A stretch of DNA of 64,000 nucleotides from Lachnospiraceae bacterium (GTDB taxonomy: Bacteria; Bacillota; Clostridia; Lachnospirales; Lachnospiraceae). Shown here piece by piece: positions 17,229-25,009 of the stretch. Position numbers and translations under genes: made by a program. The notes beneath the pieces were generated by a model. The model was given only the letters and a program-made list of their open reading frames with translations. It was not told the DNA's origin and did no database searches. The DNA lies in assembly GCA_014804795.1 (NCBI GenBank), contig JAAUZC010000023.1:1-64000 (forward strand), written 5' to 3'. Within the stretch, counting starts at the first letter, position 1. Every line of letters begins with the position of its first letter.

Positions 17229-18233
17229 TTACAATAACCCGTCTTCTTTCATTAATTTTTCCACATAATCCGCCAGCTCACCATGATTTAAATGTCCCAG
17301 TCCGGGCGGCAGATTTTTGATGAGCGGCAATCTGCATTTTTCTGTTTTTTCCGAGATTTTCCGGTAGTTTTCCTTCTCTAACATCAATTCATATTGTGCC
17401 AGCTTCGCTTTTGCCATACGGTCATCTTTGATCAGTGTATAAATCTTATCGCAGGATTCCAGTATAGAATATATACCTCTTACATGCTCTGTGAGATCCA
17501 GCAAAATCACATCATACCCTCCGGCCTTTGCTATTTCTGTGATAATACAGGCCCATTCCTCTTCCTGAATATCCCGAAAATCCTCATAAGAACCTGCCGG
17601 TGGAATAAAGTAAAGATCTCCCATCTCCTGCACAATAGCCTCAAGCTTATAGGATAGCTTTTCTTTTGCGCACTCATAGTAGTAGAGAATATCCGTCATA
17701 TTTCCGTCAAAACGTTTTCCCAGAAGTGTCTCAAATCCCGAAAAGCACTCAAAATTTAAATAGAGTGTCTTTTTCTTCTTTGCAAGGAGCTGCCCCGCTG
17801 TCAGCGCAAAGGTCGTCTGCATACAACAGTGCAGTGGGGAATACACGCCAATCAACTGAATTTCGTCTTTTTTACTCCCCTGAAAAGGTACGATCTTTTC
17901 GCTCTCTCCGTACACCCTCATAATTTCCCTGTATAACATGCCGGCCGGCTGAAATTTCCTGACTGTAACAACATTCTCCGGTAAATTCCTCACCCCCTCC
18001 TGCAGCACAAGAATCTGGTCTATCGCATTCTTTTCCAGTTCCTCTCTGTAATCCGGTTCGGAAATGATCAGAAGCGCTATTCTGTTTTTGCCGCAAAATT
18101 CCTGCAAACTCTCCTGTTTTGTAAATCCATGTATTTCAAAGGGCAATTCTTTCTTTTCCTGAAACATCGAGATCAGCCTGCTTGTATAGGCCGCCTGGCT
18201 GTCACAGATCGCCATGATCGGTTTTCCTGCCAT
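17229..18233 (-). CDS. tadZ: TadZ/CpaE-like ParA-family localisation protein
   Basis: This protein of about 334 residues has an N-terminal receiver-like domain (MAICDSQAAYTSRLISMF) and a C-terminal ParA/MinD-like domain. The P-loop position reads IGVYSPLHCCMQTTFALTAG, without the glycines and lysine of a true deviant Walker A, so it may not hydrolyse ATP. The start at 18233 follows GGAGGTGCATA. In Tad systems this protein places the machine at a cell pole. The strong divergence is common for clostridial TadZ. It lies directly upstream of TadA. Confidence 0.78.
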   Translation of the reverse strand: MAGKPIMAICDSQAAYTSRLISMFQEKKELPFEIHGFTKQESLQEFCGKNRIALLIISEPDYREELEKNAIDQILVLQEGVRNLPENVVTVRKFQPAGMLYREIMRVYGESEKIVPFQGSKKDEIQLIGVYSPLHCCMQTTFALTAGQLLAKKKKTLYLNFECFSGFETLLGKRFDGNMTDILYYYECAKEKLSYKLEAIVQEMGDLYFIPPAGSYEDFRDIQEEEWACIITEIAKAGGYDVILLDLTEHVRGIYSILESCDKIYTLIKDDRMAKAKLAQYELMLEKENYRKISEKTEKCRLPLIKNLPPGLGHLNHGELADYVEKLMKEDGLL

Positions 18234-18305
18234 TATGCACCTCCATTTCAATTTATAAATGCAATGCTCTTATTCTGTATACTTAATCCATGGCCTAAAT
18301 GCTTT

Positions 18306-18737
18306 CTACAACCATCCGGCAAGCACAGCTCCCAAAAATGCCGGCGCAAAATGAATCGCTTCTATTTTCCGCTTTCTTTTGCCGAACCGACTGATCAGCC
18401 AAAGCAGTACAATTTCTATCGCTGCGATGAAAAATGTGCTTATTATCACCATAATTGCTTGTTTTACCGGAAGAAATACTCCGGCAAGCAGAAGGAGCTT
18501 GCAATCTCCGGCTCCCAGACCTCCTGTACTGTAGACAGGCCATAAACAGATAAAAAGAACAATCACCTCTGCTGCCATGATCAAGATATCCAGAGGCTTC
18601 TTTTCAAGAATATCGATTGTCATGCGAAGTATCACACCCGCTCCCAGACCGGGAATCAGTAACCGATTGGGTATCATATCTCTTCGCATATCAAACCATG
18701 ATGCTGCCGCCGCCAATATGATCAGCAAAACAGCCAT
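18306..18737 (-). CDS. Prepilin peptidase TadV/CpaA (A24 family)
   Basis: This is a 143-residue polytopic aspartyl peptidase. The catalytic aspartates are in WFDMRRDMIPNR and GAGDCKLLLL. It is the first gene of the Tad cluster, 72 bases upstream of TadZ. The ribosome site AAGGAG is far (about 35 bases) from the chosen ATG and is better placed for a 10-codon reading frame that overlaps the start, so initiation could be coupled to a leader peptide. It is one of two such peptidases in this locus. Confidence 0.85.
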   Translation of the reverse strand: MAVLLIILAAAASWFDMRRDMIPNRLLIPGLGAGVILRMTIDILEKKPLDILIMAAEVIVLFICLWPVYSTGGLGAGDCKLLLLAGVFLPVKQAIMVIISTFFIAAIEIVLLWLISRFGKRKRKIEAIHFAPAFLGAVLAGWL

Positions 18738-18957
18738 ACATATTTTTTCAGCATGAAAACAAGTCCACCACTCTCCTTATTTTTATTTTGTAAGTACGTT
18801 GGGAAATAAATTAAAAAATAGAATGTTAGAAATATTTTTCAGAAATCTCCCGATATGTTTTAAAGTCCGAACAGACTTTTGAAGTAATTTTGATTATATG
18901 CAGTTTTTTCCGGCTTGTCCAGTTCTTTTTTTCGGAAAAATTATTTTTGTGAATTCT

Positions 18958-19224
18958 CTACAACATGCTTAAAATCTGGATACAAAAAAGCAGTACGACC
19001 CCCGGAATTCCAAGGAATCCACATGTCAAAACCGTAAGCGGATTTAACGCAATAATAGAGACAAGATTTTGTGATAAAAAAAACTGATTCATAGCATATA
19101 TTAAAATCCCGCCCAGAACTGCTTGTACCAGAAAGCGAAGCACTGCATTAGCCCGGCTCTTTAATATAACGATCAACACCACAAAAGATGTTACCAACCC
19201 GATCATCCATTCTGCCTGTTCCAA
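18958..19224 (-). CDS. bofA: BofA family pro-sigmaK processing regulator
   Basis: This is an 88-residue membrane protein. The start is taken as TTG at 19224 because AAGGAGGTG lies seven bases upstream; the longer frame has no such site. The hydrophobic N-terminal half spans the membrane, and the C-terminal NPLTVLTCGFLGIPGVVLL segment is the BofA family signature. In Bacillus subtilis BofA holds the SpoIVFB protease inactive in the forespore membrane until sigma-K must be released. Its presence points to a spore-forming ancestry. It is divergent from the YaaL-like gene, its usual neighbour in B. subtilis. About 220 bases without a gene separate it from the Tad locus. Confidence 0.83.
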   Translation of the reverse strand: MEQAEWMIGLVTSFVVLIVILKSRANAVLRFLVQAVLGGILIYAMNQFFLSQNLVSIIALNPLTVLTCGFLGIPGVVLLFCIQILSML

Positions 19225-19440
19225 AATCCCACCTCCTTCCCTACAATATATGCGGCAGCTTTTCCAATATGATACCGGAAATAAAAAGTTCCTGTATCTT
19301 ATAATTTTCCAATAAATGGAATAAATCTTCATCTTGCCGTCTATACTTATATTATAGCTTGCAAAAAGTTTACTTACCTGCAAGGGTACTTTGTAAGCTG
19401 ACGGGCGGCTATGCTGCAAGTATTTTATGGAGGGAACTGT

Positions 19441-19731
19441 ATGAAATCTTTTTTCAGTCACACTACATATGCGACTGATGAACCGGACCTGCCGGCAAAG
19501 GACGAAGATGAGAAACGTTTATTAAATGAATTAAAACTGGCCCGTACAGAACTGGAGATTGCCTATTCCGGATTTGACAATGCGACGGACCCGGATTTGA
19601 TAGACTGCTATATTTATAAAGTAAATGCCGTCTTAAAGCGTTACAAATTTTTAATTGGAAAAGCTGTAGAGATGAATATTGTAAAGGCAGCGGATTTCAC
19701 ACCGCTGCCCAAAGAAGATTTTCAAGATTAA
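19441..19731 (+). CDS. YaaL-like protein (DUF2508)
   Basis: This small soluble protein of 96 residues is of the DUF2508/YaaL family, with the family core ELKLARTELEIAYSGFDNATDPDLIDCYIY. The start at 19441 follows GGAGGGAACTGT; the upstream ATG at 19411 lacks a site. In Bacillus the order is recR-yaaL-bofA, so finding it beside BofA supports both calls, although here the two genes are divergent. The function is not established. It converges on the FliS gene with two bases between stops. Confidence 0.8.
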   Translation: MKSFFSHTTYATDEPDLPAKDEDEKRLLNELKLARTELEIAYSGFDNATDPDLIDCYIYKVNAVLKRYKFLIGKAVEMNIVKAADFTPLPKEDFQD

Positions 19732-19733
19732 AT

Positions 19734-20210
19734 TTATGCCAGAAAGCCCCTGTTGTTTACAGGCTGTGCAATACTTTCCACAAGAGAATGTTTTCCATAG
19801 GTAAGTCCTGCATAGATCTGCTGTGCGTTGTCCATGACCGGTTCAAAAGAGCCGGTCTTTTCCAGTTCCAGATACGCGTCCCTAAGCCTTGTCAAAATAC
19901 TCTCCGGCTGCACAAGCGGCTCTTCTGAAGAAGAAATAATTGCTCTCGCCAGCTCCCTGTGCATATACAAATACAGTTCACGAAGCGCCGGCGCCGGTTC
20001 ATACTTCACGTTAAGCGAATTAAGCAGTTCCATCAGGCAATCCTGCGCATGATGAATTTCCTGCACAAATTGATTCTTTTGCTCTTTTGCAAGCGCCGCC
20101 CTCGCATCTTTCAAATACACAGATGTCATATCATAGAGAATCGTTATCATGGAAACCGGATTCGCCTGTGTAATCCGTCTCGTAAATTCTTTCTTTAATT
20201 CGTCTCTCAT
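19734..20210 (-). CDS. fliS: Flagellar export chaperone FliS
   Basis: This 158-residue all-alpha protein carries the FliS core: RITQANPVSMITILYDM near the N-terminus, IHHAQDCLMELLNSLN in the middle and LYLYMHRELARAI later. FliS binds the C-terminal disordered region of flagellin in the cytoplasm and prevents early polymerisation. It is the gene directly downstream of flagellin (130-base gap), the usual partner arrangement. The C-terminal tail is somewhat longer than in B. subtilis FliS. Confidence 0.85.
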   Translation of the reverse strand: MRDELKKEFTRRITQANPVSMITILYDMTSVYLKDARAALAKEQKNQFVQEIHHAQDCLMELLNSLNVKYEPAPALRELYLYMHRELARAIISSSEEPLVQPESILTRLRDAYLELEKTGSFEPVMDNAQQIYAGLTYGKHSLVESIAQPVNNRGFLA

Positions 20211-20339
20211 ATACCCTATTCCAGTTCCGTCTATGCACTTTCTGTATCCTCAACAACAGGGAAATTCACAGACACTTATGCCCATGCAGATCCTCCGGAT
20301 ACCTTTCATGCATATACTTTCTCAATTTCATACTCACCT

Positions 20340-21728
20340 TTACTGTAACAACTGTAATACCTGCGACGGGCGCTCGTTTGCCTGTGCCAGAACAGATGTA
20401 CTCGCCTGAGAAAGAATCTGATAGGTAGAATATTTTGTATACTCCTCAGACATATCCGTATCCAGAATGGACGAATATGCCGCCGTCATATTTTCATGGT
20501 TGATCTCATTGCTCTCCACAACAGCTTCCAGACGGTTCTGGTATGCGCCCAGTTTGCTCCGGATGCCGGATAATCTGTTGATCGCAGTACTCACTCGCGT
20601 GATCGCATCCAATGAATCCGCTTTTGTCGTTGTCTTGATCATGTCGATGCCAAGCGCTTTAAGACCCACATCAGGAATTTCTACATCCAATTCCTGTCCC
20701 TCGTTTGCGCCTACCTGTATCGTCATGGAGCCAAGGCCGGTGAGATTTATTTTGACCTCTTCCTTGTTCGCACTGTTCAGAAAATCCTCATTGATATCCA
20801 GTCTTATTTCGAATCCGTCCGGGCCTTTTAACGTCATTGACGTACCGGATGCATCGCTTACATAGAGAGGTTCTATAAGCTTTCCGTTTGGTCCGGTCAC
20901 TTTAACAATATGAACATCATCCACATTCGGATTATCTATCTCTACAGTTTCTTCCCACTCTTCCGGAAGTGCCACCCAATTGTTCTCGGCATCAATATAT
21001 CCCCATCCTTCCTGCTTCCCGTCAGGATCCAGGATTGCCGCTTTGGTCCGCGCTTCGCCTTCTGCCACCTCTTCTGTGGGATCCGCCGGAACAGTTATTT
21101 TGTCTCTCCACAGATCATAGACATTTTCCGGGATAAAGTTACCATTTTCATCGTAAATCTTAATATCTCTTGCAATCCTTCCGTCTGCTCTGGCTATCTG
21201 GAAATTTCTAAACCCGATCAGGTCAAACTCGTAATCTCCTATCGTCATCCGGTCATTATAACTTCCGACCTTAACGCTCAGTTCATCTTTCACATATCCT
21301 TTTAACTGGAAAGTACCATCAAGAAGCTTCTGTCCGTTAAATTCAAAAGTCTCCGAAATGCGCTGTATCTCCTCTTTCAGTTTCTGCATTTCTTCATCTA
21401 TAAGCTCTCTGTCACCATCTGAAAGCGGGCCGTTTGCACCTTTGATCGCAAGTTCGTTCAATCTCTGCAGCATATCATGCACTTCGGAGAGCGCGCCATC
21501 TACCGCTTTTATAATATTGACACCCGTGTCAGAATTATCCCTTGCCTGCATCAGTCCGTCTAACTGGGCACGCATCTTCCTGGACATTGCATACCCGGAC
21601 GGATTATCTTTCGCTCTGTTAATCTTGTAGCCGGAGCTCAGCTTTCCGGTGGACACGGATACATTTTCATCATTCTTATTTAAGGCATTCACTGCCATCA
21701 TTGCTGTTGCGTTATAATTGATTCTCAT
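20340..21728 (-). CDS. Flagellin
   Basis: This is the filament subunit, 462 residues. The conserved D0/D1 N-terminal part (MRINYNATAMMAVNALNKN, then KLSSGYKINRAKDNPSG) and the C-terminal part (NRLSGIRSKLGAYQNRLE, then ILSQASTSVLAQAN) are intact. The central part (about 165-345) is a variable, surface-exposed domain with acidic stretches, probably folded D2/D3. The N-terminus begins MRINYN rather than the usual MxINxN, still within the family range. It lies between FliS and the large DUF6240 gene. A hairpin with an ACGGA loop precedes its ribosome site. Confidence 0.96.
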   Translation of the reverse strand: MRINYNATAMMAVNALNKNDENVSVSTGKLSSGYKINRAKDNPSGYAMSRKMRAQLDGLMQARDNSDTGVNIIKAVDGALSEVHDMLQRLNELAIKGANGPLSDGDRELIDEEMQKLKEEIQRISETFEFNGQKLLDGTFQLKGYVKDELSVKVGSYNDRMTIGDYEFDLIGFRNFQIARADGRIARDIKIYDENGNFIPENVYDLWRDKITVPADPTEEVAEGEARTKAAILDPDGKQEGWGYIDAENNWVALPEEWEETVEIDNPNVDDVHIVKVTGPNGKLIEPLYVSDASGTSMTLKGPDGFEIRLDINEDFLNSANKEEVKINLTGLGSMTIQVGANEGQELDVEIPDVGLKALGIDMIKTTTKADSLDAITRVSTAINRLSGIRSKLGAYQNRLEAVVESNEINHENMTAAYSSILDTDMSEEYTKYSTYQILSQASTSVLAQANERPSQVLQLLQ

Positions 21729-21745
21729 ACTCTTTCCTTCTTGAC

Positions 21746-21765
21746 TTTACAAATCCGTTTGTAAA
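21746..21765 (-). promoter_or_regulatory. Flagellin leader hairpin, candidate CsrA site
   Basis: On the transcribed strand TTTACAAA, CGGA, TTTGTAAA form a perfect 8-bp stem with the loop CGGA, so ACGGA sits at the loop. It lies about 17 bases upstream of the flagellin start. The ribosome site region AAGAAGGAAAG, with a second GGA, follows. This two-site layout (hairpin GGA plus Shine-Dalgarno GGA) matches how CsrA represses hag in B. subtilis under FliW control. The stem is seen; CsrA binding is inferred. Confidence 0.55.
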
Positions 21766-21786
21766 TTTTATGTATTCAGATCCTTC

Positions 21787-24750
21787 TTATCTTTCATTTC
21801 GGACAGTTTGCAGAAAAATTTTAGCAATTTGATAAAGTTCCCCGGTAGAAATTTGTTTCCGGCCGGTTTCTTCCGCATCGGCAGCATTTTCCCCGCCGTC
21901 CTGTTCTATGCCGGAAATCCCTTTATTTACACGGCTGCCATGCATCACAGTCATGTCTTCCACTAAAATCCCTGCACCGGAAAGTCTTTCCTGTGCATGC
22001 TCTGCTATCTTCTCAAGCAATCTGGTGCCGCTCTCAGTCTCCGCAAAAAGGCGGCCGCTCACACCGGTTTTCCCGTTTCCCTCTCCTTCTTCCGGTTTTT
22101 CGCTTTCCGTAAACACTGCCTCCAGCCTGCCGTATTTTTCTGTCTCTATAGATATCTCCGCCTGTGCTGTCCCCGCGCCTTTTCGCACAGTCAGATTCAT
22201 AACGGTATATCCTTCCTCCAGCTTCACCGGAATCTGGTAGCGGGATTCTCTTGCAAGTGCTGTCCTGAACTGAATACCCCGATAGAGACGTTTCATATTC
22301 CGGATATCTAACTCTGTCACGCCGTCCCGGTCTTCCGCTTCCCTGAGAATTTTCTCCGCCTGTCCGGCAAAAGTTTCCATACCCTCTTTCAGAGAGTCCT
22401 CATCCGTCATCGACTCCTGCAGATGCATTACATGCGCCTCAAGCCTGCTCTGCTCATTCGCCAGTTTTTCTTCCTGTTTTTCATAGTCCTCTATCTTCTG
22501 ATAAAGCCCGGCATCCTCCTGCAATACGGAAGAGGCTTCCAGCAGGTTCGATACCGTGACCGGTTGATGCATCTCCTCCAGAAAATCAAGAGCCTCCTGC
22601 TGCGCCCCGGCTTTCTGCTCCGAACCGTTAAGCGCCTGCATCGTTTCCGCATAGCTTTCCTGATCTTCATATGTTACGGCCTCTATCTGGTCAAGGATGC
22701 TCTTTCCTTTCTGCAGCGCATTGACGCCGGAAAAGTTTTCATCGATCTTGTAATCCATATAGCCTTTTTTACCGCTGCGCACCGCGGAGAGCAGGTTTTC
22801 CATTGTCAGCTCCGCCTCGCTCCCCAAAAGATATCCCTGTGCTTTGCCGTCTGATTTTTCCACCTGACGGACAAGCCTGTAAATGCCGATGTAACTCTCC
22901 CGCTCTGCTGCCGTGATCTCACCGTTTTTGTCAAGCTTATGCAAAAATCTGGCAAAGTCCCCGCTCTCCTCCGAAAAACCGCTGCGTTGTGCTGTCAGAT
23001 AGGCATCCAGTTCCCCGATATCCGTATGTAAAACGTCCACGCCATCCCTGATCATCTGCAGTACTTTTCCGGGCTTCATATTCTGGAACAGACTCTGCAC
23101 TTTCGAATCCAGCTCAAGGGCGCGGTTCATGTTTTCCTCACTGATCTCCAGCCTGTTATACCCAAGCATACGCACCGCCCGACGGTTTTCTTCTGAGGGC
23201 TCCCTGTTCATATCTGTCAAAATATCGTCCACATTTCGGAAAGCTTTTCTGATGGAGTCGCCTAAATCGGGCCGGACCTCCGTCTGCATCGTTTCATAGC
23301 GGTCTTTCGCCGCCTCCTTCTTCGCCTGCAGGACATCTGTGCTTTCAAATGTTCCCTGCAGCGCGCTTCCCCTTTCATGCAGCGCTTCTATTGTGAAAGA
23401 TATCTCTCTGCTTACCGCATACCCGAGTGTTGCCAGCGGCATTGTGCGCAGGTCGTCCAGCTTTTCTACCGCTTCCTCAGCCTGCAAAATTCCCTGTCCC
23501 ATAAGCATATCTTCCGCCGCTCTCAGACGCTCGATCAGTTCTTCCATAGGTGCGGTATCAATCTTGAAATCACTGCGCAAAAGCTTTATATTCACTTCCA
23601 CAGTCATACGCAGCCGTACTTCCTCCAACTGTCTTCTCGCTGTCAGAAGCTCTCTGCTTTCCGCGGATTCCTGCGCCGCTTTCCCGGTCTCCGTCTCCGG
23701 CATTTCCACTCTATTTTCGGCAGTTTCCTCTTTCGCCGTTCTCTCTAACGCTTTCTCACTTTCTATGATATCCTTTAAAGTAAGTTCCGCCCCCTCAGGA
23801 CGATTATTAACTGCCTGGTCGACCGCTTCTGGCGTCAGATCCTGCACTGCTTCATAGAGGCCCGCCGCCTGTTCATAAATGCTTTCCTGCCTTGAGAGAT
23901 CAGCCTGTGCCGCAGTCTTTCCCTCATAGACCTGCATTCCGATCCTGTATTTTAATTCCTCTTCCGAAAGTCCCTCCGCATCTTTCTCAAAGGGTTTTAT
24001 TTTTTCATATAACAACAGATTTTCTTTTGTCAACGGCACATCATATTTCAATAATAACGCCGCATCTTCCCTGCTCTCCTCGTTTTCGGGAAGCCCTGCC
24101 TCTCTGATCACCTTATCGATCTGTTCCCAAAAAGCTTTTCCTTCCGCACTCTCCTGATCCGGTATTTCCGAATCTTTTGCGCCCTGATAGGCGCCTGCGG
24201 AATACTTCGCCTTATAGAGATTTTCCGCTGTGGGCGGCATCTGCTGCTCCACCATATACGCCGCTGCACCCTCTTCCAGGCCGCTCTCGAGAGCCTGTGC
24301 ATAAGCGGTGCTGCCCAATATCTGTTCTAACGTTTCTTTTGATAACTTATCTGTATAACCGGATATGTCCCCGCCGCCCTTTGCCACAGCTACTTTAATC
24401 CGGTCCAAGATCGTCACCATCGTTTCAATATCCGTATCAGAAACATTGTAACCGTCTTCCACCATTTTCTGAAATTCATCCTGAGACATGGAATTCGACA
24501 TGACAGCCATATACATTTTCTGGACATCCAAATCTGTGCCCTCAGCCAGCATGGAGATATCTTTCTTTGTCATATCCTCTTTTTTATAGGTACCCTCTTT
24601 TGCCCTGCCGTTTTGTTCCCCGATATTAACAGAGTAAGCACCCGCTTTCTCCGCCTTTTTTGCTGCGTCCTGCATGGACGGATGGGGCTTTTCTATGCTG
24701 CTTTTCCCCTGTATATTATGTTCTGCCGTCGGCTCAAATGTGATTCTCAT
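21787..24750 (-). CDS. Large DUF6240-type protein, FliK-like C-terminus
   Basis: This protein has about 987 residues from the start at 24750, which has GGAGAAGGAACAGGT upstream; an earlier ATG at 24819 lacks a site. The bulk is charged and helical, rich in Glu and Ala with many short coiled-coil-like runs, and shows a recurring pattern of YK.AK-type segments (PPTAENLYKAKYSAG, PLTKENLLLYEKIK, PVTVSNLLEASSVL, ELTMENLLSAV) which suggests an internal repeat family. The C-terminal 170 residues (ESRYQIPVKLEEGYTVMNLT and GRLEAVF onward) resemble the hook-length control domain of FliK. It directly precedes flagellin and FliS. No signal peptide. I infer a flagellar export or hook-length role. Confidence 0.65.
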   Translation of the reverse strand: MRITFEPTAEHNIQGKSSIEKPHPSMQDAAKKAEKAGAYSVNIGEQNGRAKEGTYKKEDMTKKDISMLAEGTDLDVQKMYMAVMSNSMSQDEFQKMVEDGYNVSDTDIETMVTILDRIKVAVAKGGGDISGYTDKLSKETLEQILGSTAYAQALESGLEEGAAAYMVEQQMPPTAENLYKAKYSAGAYQGAKDSEIPDQESAEGKAFWEQIDKVIREAGLPENEESREDAALLLKYDVPLTKENLLLYEKIKPFEKDAEGLSEEELKYRIGMQVYEGKTAAQADLSRQESIYEQAAGLYEAVQDLTPEAVDQAVNNRPEGAELTLKDIIESEKALERTAKEETAENRVEMPETETGKAAQESAESRELLTARRQLEEVRLRMTVEVNIKLLRSDFKIDTAPMEELIERLRAAEDMLMGQGILQAEEAVEKLDDLRTMPLATLGYAVSREISFTIEALHERGSALQGTFESTDVLQAKKEAAKDRYETMQTEVRPDLGDSIRKAFRNVDDILTDMNREPSEENRRAVRMLGYNRLEISEENMNRALELDSKVQSLFQNMKPGKVLQMIRDGVDVLHTDIGELDAYLTAQRSGFSEESGDFARFLHKLDKNGEITAAERESYIGIYRLVRQVEKSDGKAQGYLLGSEAELTMENLLSAVRSGKKGYMDYKIDENFSGVNALQKGKSILDQIEAVTYEDQESYAETMQALNGSEQKAGAQQEALDFLEEMHQPVTVSNLLEASSVLQEDAGLYQKIEDYEKQEEKLANEQSRLEAHVMHLQESMTDEDSLKEGMETFAGQAEKILREAEDRDGVTELDIRNMKRLYRGIQFRTALARESRYQIPVKLEEGYTVMNLTVRKGAGTAQAEISIETEKYGRLEAVFTESEKPEEGEGNGKTGVSGRLFAETESGTRLLEKIAEHAQERLSGAGILVEDMTVMHGSRVNKGISGIEQDGGENAADAEETGRKQISTGELYQIAKIFLQTVRNER
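21796..21824 (-). promoter_or_regulatory. Candidate sigma-28 (FliA/SigD) promoter of flagellin
   Basis: On the minus strand CTAAAA is followed by a 17-base spacer region and TCCGAAAT. This resembles the flagellar sigma consensus TAAA-N15-GCCGATAA but is off by one or two positions in spacing and sequence. It lies inside the last codons of the DUF6240 gene, about 70-95 bases upstream of the flagellin start, where a late flagellar promoter is expected. Confidence 0.35.
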
Positions 24751-24839
24751 ACCTGTTCCTTCTCCCTTATTCCAACCATCCGCATGCTCCTCTCTCCATA
24801 ACCATACAGCCCTCTCCACTTACCGCAGACCACACCCCA

Positions 24840-24917
24840 GAGCCTTGTCTGAATACATAAGATAAGGGGCGACTGTAACCACGCGGAACCCCGTTCTTAT
24901 GTATTCAGACAAGGCTC
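24840..24917. repeat. 23-bp perfect inverted repeat with inner GGGG/CCCC stem
   Basis: The arms at 24840-24862 and 24895-24917 are exact reverse complements (core CTTGTCTGAATACATAAGA). They enclose 32 bases that can pair further through GGGG (24866-24869) with CCCC (24889-24892). There is no T-run on either side, so this is not an ordinary terminator. It lies between the GlgB terminator and the DUF6240 gene. A 13-base piece of the arm (TTATGTATTCAGA) recurs at 21768-21780, on the other side of the DUF6240 gene. Confidence 0.85.
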
Positions 24918-24943
24918 GTTGCTTCTACAAAAACTTTCACAAA

Positions 24944-24973
24944 AAAGAGTGCATGCATTCACATACACTCTTT
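24944..24973 (-). terminator. Rho-independent terminator of glgB
   Basis: On the minus strand AAAGAGTG and CACTCTTT form an 8-bp stem with a 14-base loop, followed by TTTTTTG-like T residues. It lies 37 bases past the glgB stop codon. Confidence 0.8.
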
Positions 24974-25009
24974 ATATCGTCAAACTTTTCTTTCCTCTAA
25001 AGTCTTTTC

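Noticed and set aside
24840-24917. Inverted repeat as an invertible promoter
   Set aside because: Only 32 bases lie between the arms, too short for a usual invertible promoter segment, and no recombinase is nearby.
24840-24917. Inverted repeat as the glgB terminator
   Set aside because: No T-run follows on either strand, and a better terminator lies at 24944-24973.
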